This document shows positions 15,865 to 26,568 of a stretch of 64,000 nt of DNA, piece by piece. Source of the DNA: Anaerovorax sp. IOR16 (GTDB lineage: Bacteria > Bacillota > Clostridia > Peptostreptococcales > Anaerovoracaceae); NCBI RefSeq assembly GCF_017168145.1, contig NZ_JADQTL010000011.1:124001-188000 (forward strand), in the 5' to 3' direction. The translations under genes and the position numbers were made by a program. Position 1 is the first letter of the stretch. The number at the start of each line of letters is the position of its first letter. Under the pieces are notes generated by a model, which was not told the origin of the DNA, made no database searches, and saw only the letters and a program-made list of their open reading frames with translations.

Positions 15865-18576
15865 ACTGGTAGTTAAGTCCTTACACGAATTACGCGAAAA
15901 AACAAGGAGGTAATACGAAATATGAAACAAGTAAGAAAACGAATCGGCAGTCTATTTCTGGCCTTTTGCATAGTGTTTACTATGCTGCCGGGGGTGGCCT
16001 TTGCCGAAACCAGCGATGTGGATTCCGGCACACCACTTGGTGTGAGCGGAGAAATCACCGCCTTTGCAGCGCTTTCTGCGGAGGTAGCCTCGCAGACGGT
16101 GGGGACTGGCACAGCCGAGGATGAACTGAATCTGCCGGACACGCTGGCCGTTATGATTACCACCGGCTCTGTTGTTACTGTCGCAACGGACAGCGACGCA
16201 TCAAAAGAAACCCAAATTACTGTGGACGCGTCCGCTTGGACTGCCGAGCCTGAATATGACGGTAATACGGCTGGGAATTACACCTTCACCCCGGCGCTGG
16301 AGCTGCCCGACGGCGTTTCCGTATCCGAAGGTGTGAGTGCACCCACCATCACCGTGACGGTAGAGGAAGCGGATGCGCCAATATATTCACGCAGTGCGAT
16401 TACACCACTGGCAGGAGCAGCTGTCGGAACTATCAATATCTCACAGCAGCCTACACCAACTTTGACAGTGGCTTATAGGGAAAGTCCCGGTACAATCTCG
16501 GTTGAAGCCACCACTACCAACGGTGCCTCTATCACTTACCAGTGGTTGGTAAAAAACGATAGTGGTACATCCAGCAATACTGGAGATGGGAATAATACCC
16601 TCGATATTGGTTCAGATTATTTGCCAGGAAGCTATGAGATTTACTGCGAATTAACGGCAGAAGGCTGTGACACGGTAGAAAGCGAAAGAACAGCTTTGAC
16701 CGTAAATAAAGCGAATTATATTGGTTCTGATTCCGATACTATTTATGTAAAATCCGGCACATCTACAAGTAACAGTGTTTATACCTTGCCTGGTTTACCG
16801 GTAAGCGATATGACGTATGAGATACTGAGCAATGGAAGCAATCTACTTACAGATGTGACCGCCCCCAAGAGGGATGAAACAACAAATTGGAAATGGCTTC
16901 TGACCTTTAGCACAGATGGAAAACCTGCCAATACAGAGGATACTATCACACTCAAAATCAATGGAGGTCATATTTATGATGACAGTATTTTTACGCTGAC
17001 TGTAAAGGCTCTGGAAAAGTTTCCTGTCACAATTACCGGACTCATTGGAACGAACAATGAATATTCCGGTAACCCACAAACGGGTTATACCGGCACGCCG
17101 AATACCGGTGGTTACATCGGTGAACTGAACACGCATTATCAGGGCAGGAACGACACCTCCTATGAAAGTGCGACTTCGCCTACCGATGCTGGGGAATATA
17201 CTGTTACCCTATCCATACCCAATGAAGCGGATTACAGCGGCTCGGCAGATGTTGACTTTGCCATACGGAAAAGGGAGGTTGTGGTAAAGCCCATTATTTA
17301 TACAATAATGCAGGGTCAGGATCTTCCTATCGTAGATAATTCTGTTAATTATAGCGGCTTTGTTTCAGGTGACAATGCCAGTAATTCGATTTCCCAGTGG
17401 GCGGTAGCACAACTGAATGTCACTGACAGCAATACGCCGGGAGAAAGTGACATTACTTTTGCAACGCAAGCGGAGTTAGAACCTGAGAAAGCAAAAAATT
17501 ACACTCTCAAGCATGAAAACGGTACCCTTACTATACAGGCGGCAACCGCCACACTGACGCTGGATATCAATTATGGCGGTCAGGTAATTGACATCAATTG
17601 CGGTACTAATGACACCATCAAGCTTGTATACAGCGGAGATGTTTCGATCACCAGTGCCGATGCCAGCACAATTTATTGCAAGGGCAATCTTGTGATAAAC
17701 GGCAGCGGCGGTACGTTGACGTTGAACTACACAGGCAGCAGCGGTATGTCTTCCGCACTGGATGTCCAAAATGAGCTGACAATCCAGAGTAGTACAGTAA
17801 ACGCCACTAGCAGCGGCTCTGGCTCCGATATGTTTACTTCAGCAATCTACGGGGCTACTGATATAATAATCACCGGAGATGCCAATGTGACAGCAACTGC
17901 CACTGGAGCAAACTCCAATGGAATTTATACAGGACAGACAGCTATCATATCTACTACCGGAACGGTAGCTGCAACAGGTGCCGGTGTAGAACACTATGGC
18001 CTTCGAGCGAATAATAATATCAACCTTTCAAGCGGCACGGTAACGCTCAGTAACAGCGATACCCCCGCCAATCTTTACTTTGGCACACTGAACCATACCG
18101 GCGGCACGTTGAACGGTAACTCGCCGACAAGTGGCACTGACATCACCGCCAACTTTACTGATCCAAACTTTCTTATGGCGGTGCGTGAAGCACTAGGCAA
18201 AGTGGCAGATAACCGGATTTATGATACGGATAACTTTGCGTCTGTTACTACACTTAACGTATCAGACAAGAATATTGAAAATCTTTCAGGAATTGAATAT
18301 TTTAAAGCATTGACATCTCTGAACTGCAATGATAATCAGTTGAGTTCGTTGAATGTGAGTGCGAATACTGCTCTTCAAAAACTAATTTGTAGGGGTAATA
18401 ATCTAAGCCAGTTGGATATCACTGGGTTGAATGCCTTGACAGAGTTTAACTGCTGTCAAAATTATATGGCAGATGAGTCAAAAGTATTGGGGTTTGAAGG
18501 TACGTGGGATGGTACTAAATTTGTATTTAACCCGCAGAATTCAGGCACGTCCACCTATGCTATAACTGTAAATAAC

Positions 18577-18758
18577 GGTACAGCAGACCCATCCACAGCG
18601 GCGCAGGGCACAACAGTAATAATAACCGCAGGCACTGCACCGGGCGGCAAGCAGTTTAAAGCCTGGCAGGTAGTCAGCGGTGGTATAAACCCTTGACAAT
18701 GCACAGGCGGCAAGTACTACATTTAAAATGCCTGCAAACGCAGTAGAGGTAACGGCAA
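18577..18758 (+). repeat. Intragenic direct repeat, copy 1
   Basis: Encodes the GTADPSTAAQG to ANAVEVTA unit. About 90 percent identical to 19651-19831 and one base longer; that extra base (in the A-run at 18687-18689) is the first frameshift of the adhesin gene. Confidence 0.85.
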
Positions 18759-19650
18759 CTTATGATGCGGCACCGATAACGATTGGAAGTGAAAGCATCA
18801 CCGATATTACACAGGATGCTTCCGGTACCAACTGGTCCTGGGATGCGTCCAATAGGATGATAACGATTACCGGGGACATTATGTCTGGGATTAGATTTTA
18901 TACAACGATTGATATTTCAGTCAATATAGTAGGTGAAGTAGCTATCAGTTCTTTGGATTATACAAATGCTGATGCGGGAAAACTAACGATTAGTGGATCG
19001 GGAACCTTAAAATTAGAGGGCCGTGAAGTAATTGATACCTATAATGACTTGGAAATTTCAGATGTCACGGTAAGTCTTAAATCTAACAATGTCAATGGGT
19101 ATACGTTGATTAGTATAGATCAGGGCGATTTTATAATGTCGAGTGGTAAACTATTACTGGATTGCATTGATTCAAATTCGGAGTGCGTGTATTGTGAGAA
19201 TGGTGATATTTTGATTTCGGGCACTGCTGAAGTAAAAACAAATTCAACAACGATAAATACGATTTTTTTACTGGAAAAGGAAATATTTATATTAGTGGAG
19301 GGACTGTCTATCTAAAATCCTCAGGTCCTTTTGGTGTAATGTTTAGTTTTGGCGGGGTCAATGTCACTGGCGGCACACTAATAACAGGTGAAGTCGGTGC
19401 AGCATCTTCTACAGGAGATGTTACTGCTGATTTAACGGTAAGCGGTAATCCAGCAGTAACGATAAATGGGGCTATTCATGGTATTATTATAAGTACAAAA
19501 GAGATTAATGGTGATTTAACCGTATCTGGTGGTGATGTGACAATAACAGGCAATGTCAGTGGCAGCCAAAATCTGAGCGGCGGTACTGTGTATGTAAACG
19601 GTGTGCAGGTGTATCCTACATCAACTGTGAATACTATTACGGTTAATAGT

Positions 19651-19831
19651 GGTACAGCAGACCCATCCACAGCAGCACAGGGCGTAATAGTAACCATAAC
19701 CGCAGGCACTGCACCGGACGGCAAGCAGTTCAAGGCATGGCAGGTAGTCAGCGGTGGCGTAACTCTTGCAAATGCACAGGCGTTAAGCACCACCTTTAAA
19801 ATGCCTGCAAACGCAGTAGAGGTAACGGCAA
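19651..19831 (+). repeat. Intragenic direct repeat, copy 2
   Basis: In-frame copy of the repeat at 18577-18758; starts are 1,074 bp (358 codons) apart. Copy 2 has the unbroken reading frame. Confidence 0.85.
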
Positions 19832-22252
19832 TCTATGAGGATATTACCCCAGGTGTTTCTGTCTCTACCGCTGACGAATTGAAAACCGCACTTGAGGCGA
19901 TTACCGCCAAGACCATCAACGTTACGGCGGACATTGACATGACGACGAACATTGATGTTGGCGCGGACCATATATTAAACATCGTCGATGGTTGCACTGT
20001 TTCGACAGGGGAGGACAGTACCTTGACTATCCCGTCAAATAAAACTCTGACACTGACAGGAACCGGTATTCTAGAGGTTAACAACGATGCTGCTGAAAAG
20101 GGTGTTAATGTGAAAGGCATCCTGAAAAGCGACGGCGCTAATATTATGGTTGCAAACTCTACCTCTACATCATTTCCAAATGTTGGTGTATTTTTAGATA
20201 GTAAGGAGGCACAGCTACTAATAAATGGTGGAAAGTTGGATATTGTAAATTCTTTTGAGGAGGGTATCTCAGGTACTGGTACATTAACGGTCGATGGAAA
20301 TTGCCAGGTAACAGTCAAGAATGTACCAGGTCTGGGAGGGGCATCTTCAACTGGAATCCGCACCAATTTTACGGTTAAAAACAGTATGGTGGATGTGCAA
20401 AATACAGGGGATAGTGGAATTATCTTTATGGACGGTATGGAGCTAACAATGAAAAATGCCGTCATCAACGTTACCAATATAGGCATGCTGAATTTTTTGG
20501 GTGATGTGAAAATCATATCCGATTCAAACAGTAAGGTTGTTCTGAGCGAAGGTGCAAGGCTGGATGGGGTAGCCGGAAAATTTAGCGACAGGGGAAATGT
20601 TTTGACGGAACCCTTTATAACTGTTAGTGCAGAAGATGCTGACCCGTCGGCTGATGGGTTGTCAGCAGGTGAATATGTATGGAATGGTAAGCTGTTTACG
20701 AACGGTGGCAAATACACCGTAACTTTCAACTTAAACGGTGGTACCCGTACAGGTGGCGGTGAATTAACACAGACTGTCGTAAGCGGCGGTTCTGCAACGG
20801 CTCCTACTGTTACCCGTAGCAGATATACCTTTACCGGCTGGGACAAAGATATTGCTAATGTGACCGGTAATTTGACGGTTACGGCATCCTGGCGTTATAA
20901 GGGCGGCGGCTCCTCTGGTGGAGGTTCTTCCTCCGGTGGAAGTTCCAGCGGTGATACTTCAACAAAAGTAACGATTACAACGAAAAATCAGCCAAACCTG
21001 CCGATTACTGCAACGACTTTTGTAACTGCAACAGCCGGAACAAATGGTACAGCCAGCGTATCTATCCCGGATAAAGCAGTAACGGATGCCATTTCTAAAG
21101 CACAAACTGAATTGAAGAAACAGGGTAAAAATGCAAATGGTATCTCGGTAGAGATAAATGTTGCGATGCCAAAGGGAGCAAATACGCTTACAGTTACTCT
21201 GAATCAAGATTCCTTCAACAGTCTTGTAAGCGCAGGCGTAACACACTTTGCTATCAACGGTGCCCCTGTAAGTATGATTTTTGACGAAAAAGCTTTGACA
21301 GAAATTCAAAAACAGAGTAGTGGTAACGTAACCATTACGATTGCTCCACAATCGAATCTTTCCGAAACGGCAAAAGCAATGATAGGAACAAGACCGGCAT
21401 ATAACATCACAGTGGGTTATGGTCATAACAGCACAGTGTCTAACTTTAGAGGTGGTGTTGCTACTTTATCCATCCCTTACACACCGGCAGAGGATGAATC
21501 TATCGACGGACTGTATGCCGTTTATGTAGATGAAAAGGGGAATGCAATCCGTGTGGCTGGATCGGCTTATGATGCAAGTCATGGCTGTATCACCTTTACC
21601 ACGACTCATTTCTCTGTGTACGGGGTAGGCTATACCGCACCAACAAAGTTTAGTGACATCGAAAGTCATTGGGCAAAGGAAAGTATTGAGTATATTGTGG
21701 GCAAAGGACTTTTGTCCGGCACATCGAAAACTACCTTTGCACCTAATACAGCAATGACGCGTGGAATGCTGGTAACAGCTCTTGGTAGGCTGGAAAATGT
21801 CGATGTAAGCAGTTATACAATCAGCAGCTTCAACGATGTAAAGGTAGGAAGTGCGTTCCAGCCATATATTGAATGGGCATATAAGAAAGGCATCATTCAG
21901 GGAATCGCTAACCATCAATTTGCGCCTGACAGGGCAATCACTCGTGAAGAAATTGCAGTCATTGTCACAAACTTTACAAAGGCTACGGAATATACCTTGC
22001 CTGCAACTCGTGAGGCGACTACCTATGCAGATGATTCCGATATAGGAAAAAACTATAAAACTGCGGTTACAGCAATGCAGCAGGCAGGTATCATGACAGG
22101 CGGAACAAGCAACAAGTTCAACCCGAAATCAAATGCTACTCGTGCAGAGGTTTCCTCCATGCTTCACCGCTACATCAAGCTGACTTTCAACGATTGATTA
22201 ACATTAACTCAGAAAAATAAAATAATATAGACACGATTGGAAATTCAATTCG

Positions 22253-22282
22253 ACGGCAGTCTTAATGGCTGCCGTTATTTTT
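22253..22282 (+). terminator. Terminator of the adhesin gene
   Basis: ACGGCAG (22253-22259) pairs with CTGCCGT (22269-22275), followed by TATTTTT. Confidence 0.75.
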
Positions 22283-22365
22283 GTACGTAAAAAGTGTATA
22301 ACGAATAGAAATAAAAAATATTTAAAGTGTTTATTATTACAAAGTATTAAAAACAAAAAATAATA

Positions 22366-22405
22366 AAACCGTTGAAAAATCAATGATACCTGAAAATTCA
22401 ACGGT
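22366..22405 (-). terminator. Terminator of the lgt-ychF operon
   Basis: Read on the minus strand, ACCGTTGAA (22405-22397) pairs with TTCAACGGT (22376-22368) around a 20-nt loop and is followed by TTTATTATTTTTTG. It lies about 20 bases after the ychF stop. Confidence 0.75.
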
Positions 22406-22425
22406 CGGTTATTTATCTGATTTAT

Positions 22426-23520
22426 TTAAACATTAAATAAGAAATGCATGACATCGCCGTCTTTGACAATGTATTCCTTACCTTCGGATCGAATCAATCC
22501 TTTTTCTTTTGCAGTGGCAAGGTTACCGCCACATTCTATCAACTTATCGTAAGCGATGGTTTCTGCGCGGATAAATCCTTTTTCAAAATCTGTGTGAATT
22601 TTTCCGGCTGCCTGTGGTGCTTTACTTCCTCTTTTAATCGTCCATGCACGTACTTCCGGTTCGCCTGCTGTTAAGAAGGAAATTAAATCGAGAAGATGAT
22701 AAGATGCTTTTACCAATTTGTCCAAACCGGATTCAGTAATGCCTAAATCCTCAAAGAAAGCAAGCTTTTCTTCCTCATCCAATTCTGCAATTTCAGCTTC
22801 AAGCTTTGCGCATACAACAACGACTTCAGAGCCTTCTGTTTCTGCAAATTCACGAACCTTCTTTACAAATTCATTGTCCTCGCCACTTGCAATTTCTTCT
22901 TCAGAAACATTTGCAGCGTAAATAATCGGTTTAAAGGACAGCAAGTCTAAACTTTTTACAAACTCGTTTTCATCATCGTCTAATTCCAATGTACGAGCAG
23001 AAAGACCTTGCTCCAAAACCTCTTGAATTTTCTTTAAAAAATCAAGTTCTTTTTGAAGGCTTTTATCGCCTTTCAAGTTTTTCTGTGTTTTTTGGATTCG
23101 ACGGTCGATAACTTCCATATCGGATAAAATCAGTTCCATATTGATGGTTTCAATGTCAGAAAGTGGATTGATTTTGCCATCGACATGAACCACGTTTGGA
23201 TCTTCAAAACAGCGTACCACATGTACAATCGCTGCTACTTCACGGATATGTCCTAAGAACTTGTTTCCAAGGCCTTCTCCTTTTGAAGCGCCCTTTACAA
23301 GACCTGCTATGTCATAAAATTCGATTGCAGTATAAACGGTTTTTTTTGAGTTGTACATTTCGTGCAGTACTTTTAGACGTTCATCCGGTACTGTTACAAC
23401 ACCTACATTTGGCTCTATTGTACAAAATGGGTAATTTGCCGCTTCTGCGCCGGCTTTTGTAATGGCATTGAACAAAGTGCTTTTGCCAACGTTGGGAAGA
23501 CCCACTATACCTAATTTCAT
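22426..23520 (-). CDS. ychF: Redox-regulated ATPase YchF (OLA1 family)
   Basis: 364 aa, full family length. N-terminal P-loop GLPNVGKST (residues 7-15), switch regions ([10 protein letters not shown], typical G3 DxxG), and the altered G4 motif (ANVSEEE in place of NKxD) that gives YchF its preference for ATP over GTP. A central coiled coil and the C-terminal TGS domain ([20 protein letters not shown]) follow. YchF binds ribosomes and takes part in stress responses. The gene starts 28 bases after lgt on the same strand, behind AAGGAGAT, so the two are probably one operon. Confidence 0.95.
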   Translation of the reverse strand: MKLGIVGLPNVGKSTLFNAITKAGAEAANYPFCTIEPNVGVVTVPDERLKVLHEMYNSKKTVYTAIEFYDIAGLVKGASKGEGLGNKFLGHIREVAAIVHVVRCFEDPNVVHVDGKINPLSDIETINMELILSDMEVIDRRIQKTQKNLKGDKSLQKELDFLKKIQEVLEQGLSARTLELDDDENEFVKSLDLLSFKPIIYAANVSEEEIASGEDNEFVKKVREFAETEGSEVVVVCAKLEAEIAELDEEEKLAFFEDLGITESGLDKLVKASYHLLDLISFLTAGEPEVRAWTIKRGSKAPQAAGKIHTDFEKGFIRAETIAYDKLIECGGNLATAKEKGLIRSEGKEYIVKDGDVMHFLFNV

Positions 23521-23548
23521 TATTTATATCTCCTTGTCATTTAATAGA

Positions 23549-24310
23549 TTAGTAAAAAATGCGCCCCTTCTTACTGTTTTTATTCGAAAGAGGAATATAA
23601 ACAAGAAGAAATACAATAAAAATTGCTGCGCTGAAAACTTGTGCTTGTCGAAATGGTCCGAGCATTAGGCTGTCTGTTCGAAGCTGCTCGATAAAGAACC
23701 GTTCAAACGAATATAATATTCCATAAAGTAAAAAGATTTGTCCTTCGAATTTACGATTATTATCAATTAAAATAAGGACTAAGAATAATAAAATGCACCA
23801 TATGGACTCGTATAGAAAAGTAGGGTGTACCATGTCATTTCCAACTTTTATCGCCCAAGGCAAGTCAGTTGGAACGCCGTGTGCTTCTTGATTAAAATAG
23901 TTTCCCCATCGTCCGATTGATTGTGCAAGTGCAATTGCAGGTGCAACTAAATCTAAAGCGTTTAAAGGGCGAATTCTCCAAATCTTGCAAAGTAAAATTC
24001 CAATAAGAAACCCCACTATCAATCCGCCATGAATGGCAAGACCACCTGCTCGAATGTTAATGATTTTATAAAAATCTCCTGCATAATACTCCCAATTAAA
24101 AAGAACATAATAGGCTCTTGCTCCCACAATGGAAAGAGGTAAGCAAATCATGGCAATATCAAAGATTCGTTCTGGTTCGATATCATGACGCGGAGCTCTT
24201 TTATATACAATTAGAATGGCAAGTAAAATTCCGATTGCAATCAGAACGCCATACCACATAACATCAATTCCAAAAATTGTAAAAGCAATTGGATTGGGAA
24301 TGGGTAGCAT
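23549..24310 (-). CDS. lgt: Prolipoprotein diacylglyceryl transferase
   Basis: 253 aa, seven hydrophobic segments. It transfers diacylglycerol from phosphatidylglycerol to the lipobox Cys of prolipoproteins in the membrane, the first step in lipoprotein maturation. The conserved family features are visible: RAYYVLFNWEYY near residue 62, GGLAIHGGLIVG near 88 and the signature GRWGNYFNQEAHG near 131 (contains the key Arg and the Asn-Glu pair). ATG behind GGAGGTTATT. One likely client, the lipoprotein at 29351-29863, is encoded nearby. Confidence 0.95.
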   Translation of the reverse strand: MLPIPNPIAFTIFGIDVMWYGVLIAIGILLAILIVYKRAPRHDIEPERIFDIAMICLPLSIVGARAYYVLFNWEYYAGDFYKIINIRAGGLAIHGGLIVGFLIGILLCKIWRIRPLNALDLVAPAIALAQSIGRWGNYFNQEAHGVPTDLPWAIKVGNDMVHPTFLYESIWCILLFLVLILIDNNRKFEGQIFLLYGILYSFERFFIEQLRTDSLMLGPFRQAQVFSAAIFIVFLLVYIPLSNKNSKKGRIFY

Positions 24311-24482
24311 AATAACCTCCTACAGACATTTGAATTTCTTTGATTTTTATCAAAGTTCCCATCTATTATACACTATTTTCAATGAAATGGGTAGGAGAAC
24401 TTAGGAATTGCTCTTGTTAATAAAAAATTAATAAAAAGAAAGAAATGGGAAAAAAGACTATGTTTTAATGGGGAATAGGATA

Positions 24483-24528
24483 ATTGTAAGGAAATTGTAA
24501 AGAAATTGCAGGAAAATTATGCTATACT
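24483..24528 (+). promoter_or_regulatory. Three 11-bp direct repeats and -10 box upstream of the efflux operon
   Basis: ATTGTAAGGAA (24483-24493), ATTGTAAAGAA (24494-24504) and ATTGCAGGAAA (24505-24515) are consecutive 11-nt repeats, one helical turn apart. TATACT lies at 24523-24528 without a properly spaced -35. This is the layout of a site for an OmpR/PhoB-type response regulator occupying the -35 region. Transcription would start about 50 bases before ATG 24585. Confidence 0.6.
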
Positions 24529-24584
24529 TCATATAGCTAAAAATGGTGAATTTTGTTTTATTTTTAATTAGGGGGTAAAGGTTA

Positions 24585-25829
24585 ATGTTTCGAAAGAAGA
24601 ACAAAGAAAAAGTAGATGAAAACGTGGAAGCAAACAATGCATCAGGAAGGGAAACCATATCGGAAACTTCACAAAATGCAGCACTGACAGAAAATGCAAT
24701 GGATGCAAATAAGAAAAAGAAAAAGAAAAACGGAAAAAAGGGGAAAAAGAAATTTGTCATTTTAGGCATTGTGATATTGGTTATTGCCGTTGTTGCAATT
24801 AAAGTTTCGTCCGGCGGAAATGATATGAAACCGTTTGTTTCAACAAACTCCTTAGAACGTATGGACTTAGAGCAAATTGTTTCTATTAAGGGAAATGTAC
24901 AGGGGTCAGAAACAGCGAATGTAACGTCTTCTGAGAGTAAAGAGGTTGTTTCCATTCTTGTAAAAGAAGGTGACGTTGTTACAAAGGGTCAGCTTTTGGC
25001 TACGCTTAAAAGCACCGGTGAGGATGCAGAAACCCAGTTGGCATATGAAAAAGAAGAAGCAGTACGAAATTTAGAGCTTGCTAAGTTTGATTATGACACA
25101 AGTAAAAAGCTTTTCGAATCAGGTGGTATTTCAAAGCAAGAATTTTTAAAAACAGAGGCTGCTTATGAAAATAGTAAAACTACTTTAGATAGTTTAAACA
25201 GTAAGAATTTATCTGAAAAAAATCGTATAGTAAGTCCTATCAATGGTACCGTGACTCGTGTAAATGCTACATTAGGTCTTCAAGCCAATGAGACACAAGA
25301 TAAAAGTGCATTGTTTGTCATTGAAAATTTAGAGCAATTACAAATGGATGTCAATGTGAGCGAATATGACATTGGAAAAATTGAAGTAGGACAGTCGGTT
25401 GAAATCAAGGCAGAAGTTTTAGGTGAAAAAACTGTGGGCGGTGTTGTAAAACAGATTGCGCCGACTGGTGAAGTAAAAGATTCCGGAAATAAAGAGATGG
25501 TCATTCCGGTCACCATTTCAATTACAGAACGAGATTCGCATTTAATTGCAGGTGTTTCTGCGAAGGCTAACATTAAGGTTGGAGAAGCTAAGGGAGTTTT
25601 GGCATTGCCATTGGATGCTGTCATTGATGATCAGGTTACAGAAGAATCATATGTTTTTACATTGGAAAAAGGAAAATTAAAGAAAGTAATAATAGAAAAA
25701 GGTTTAGAAAGTGATTTCTTTGTAGAACTGGTTTCCGGAGACTTAAAAGAGGGAGATCAGCTTGTTCTTAACCCATCTATGGACCTGGCCGAGGGTATGG
25801 AAGTAGATACTATGGCAGGGGAGGAATAA
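24585..25829 (+). CDS. Efflux transporter adaptor subunit (MacA/HlyD-like)
   Basis: 414 aa. A charged N-terminus with a Lys-rich run (KKKKKKNGKKGKKK, about residues 44-57) precedes one membrane anchor (VILGIVILVIAVVAIKV). Outside the membrane come a biotinyl-lipoyl-like domain (SILVKEGDVVTKGQLLATLK), a coiled-coil hairpin (about 145-210), the second lipoyl half (IVSPINGTVTRVNATLG) and a beta-barrel (about 250-340). This is the membrane-fusion/adaptor layout of MacA-type systems, which in Gram-positives work with an ABC ATPase and an FtsX-like permease. It is first of a three-gene operon. The substrate (macrolide, peptide or other) cannot be told. Confidence 0.85.
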   Translation: MFRKKNKEKVDENVEANNASGRETISETSQNAALTENAMDANKKKKKKNGKKGKKKFVILGIVILVIAVVAIKVSSGGNDMKPFVSTNSLERMDLEQIVSIKGNVQGSETANVTSSESKEVVSILVKEGDVVTKGQLLATLKSTGEDAETQLAYEKEEAVRNLELAKFDYDTSKKLFESGGISKQEFLKTEAAYENSKTTLDSLNSKNLSEKNRIVSPINGTVTRVNATLGLQANETQDKSALFVIENLEQLQMDVNVSEYDIGKIEVGQSVEIKAEVLGEKTVGGVVKQIAPTGEVKDSGNKEMVIPVTISITERDSHLIAGVSAKANIKVGEAKGVLALPLDAVIDDQVTEESYVFTLEKGKLKKVIIEKGLESDFFVELVSGDLKEGDQLVLNPSMDLAEGMEVDTMAGEE

Positions 25830-25830
25830 G

Positions 25831-26568
25831 ATGAGTGAAATCATTAAAATAGAAAATTTAGTAAAGGTTTACCAAAATGGTGACATTGAAGTTGAAGCAT
25901 TAAAATCTTTAAATCTTACGGTAAACCAAGGAGAATACATAGCAATAATGGGAGCATCCGGTTCTGGAAAATCCACTTTAATGAATATCTTAGGGTGTCT
26001 GGATCGACCAACTTCAGGTCATTATTTTCTGGACAATATGGATGTAGCAGAAAAAAGCGACAATGAGTTATCGATTATTCGAAATCAGAAAATTGGTTTT
26101 GTGTTTCAGTCGTTTAACTTGATACCACGTACCAGTGCATTAAAAAATGTTGAGTTACCGATGGTCTATGCAAAGGTTCCATTGGAAGAAAGAGAAGAGA
26201 GAGCACAGCAGCTCTTGGATCGAGTTGGAATTGGTCAGAGAGCAGATCATATGCCAAATGAAATTTCCGGTGGACAAAAACAAAGAGTTGCGATTGCAAG
26301 AGCGCTTGCGAATCGTCCGCCAATCATTTTAGCGGATGAGCCAACCGGAAATTTAGACAGTAAATCATCCGTAGAAATTATGGATATTTTTACGGATTTA
26401 AATCGCAAAGAGGGGAATACAGTTATTATTGTTACGCATGAACCGGATATTGCAGAGTTTACTGATCGAGTCATAACCTTTAAGGATGGATGCATTATCT
26501 CGGATGTAAATAAAAAATTAAAGACTTCCGTCGAAAATGTAAACGAAGGGAGTGATGAGGTGTGTTAA
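25831..26568 (+). CDS. ABC transporter ATP-binding protein (MacB/LolD type)
   Basis: 245 aa. Walker A GASGSGKST (residues 41-49), Q-loop (FVFQSFNLIPR), signature ISGGQKQRVA, Walker B ILADEPTGNLD and switch His (VTHEP) are all present and in normal order. The LolD/MacB subfamily is recognisable by TSGHYFLDN-type and VKVYQNGDIEVEAL segments. It starts one base after the adaptor stop and overlaps the permease start by 7 bases, so it powers the MacA/MacB-like system encoded here. Confidence 0.93.
   Translation: MSEIIKIENLVKVYQNGDIEVEALKSLNLTVNQGEYIAIMGASGSGKSTLMNILGCLDRPTSGHYFLDNMDVAEKSDNELSIIRNQKIGFVFQSFNLIPRTSALKNVELPMVYAKVPLEEREERAQQLLDRVGIGQRADHMPNEISGGQKQRVAIARALANRPPIILADEPTGNLDSKSSVEIMDIFTDLNRKEGNTVIIVTHEPDIAEFTDRVITFKDGCIISDVNKKLKTSVENVNEGSDEVC

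Larger units (their letters stand above)
15922..22197 (+). pseudogene. Giant SLH-anchored repeat surface protein (adhesin-like), split by two 1-nt indels
   Basis: Three frames (15922-18696, 18728-19315, 19339-22197) are one gene. Restoring one A fewer at 18687-18689 and one T more at 19263-19269 gives about 2,091 aa. In order: signal peptide (residues 1-29, ending GVAFAE), Ig-like/MBG-type beta domains (about 90-500), a carbohydrate-binding-like beta-helix (about 540-740), a leucine-rich repeat block (LTSLNCNDNQLSSLNVSAN), InlB-type B repeats (VNNGTADPSTAAQG and a later WDKDIANVTGNLTV copy), a Gly/Ser linker (GGGSSGGGSSSGGSSSG), and three SLH domains at the C-terminus (FSDIESHWAKESIEYIVGKG onward) that bind secondary cell-wall polymer. 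Acts outside the cell, probably in adhesion. Base use is GC-rich. The net frame change is zero. Confidence 0.8.

Noticed and set aside
19833-20846. A 337-codon open frame on the minus strand inside the adhesin gene.
   Set aside because: It is the complement of a GC-rich, Ser/Thr-coding repeat region, which avoids stops on the other strand. It has no ribosome-binding site, and the product is low-complexity Pro/Ser/Thr.
24361-24400. TATAAT on the minus strand upstream of lgt as a promoter.
   Set aside because: The -10 is good, but the only TTGAAA lies 6 bp away instead of 16-18, and nothing suitable is found at the correct spacing. Not listed as a feature.
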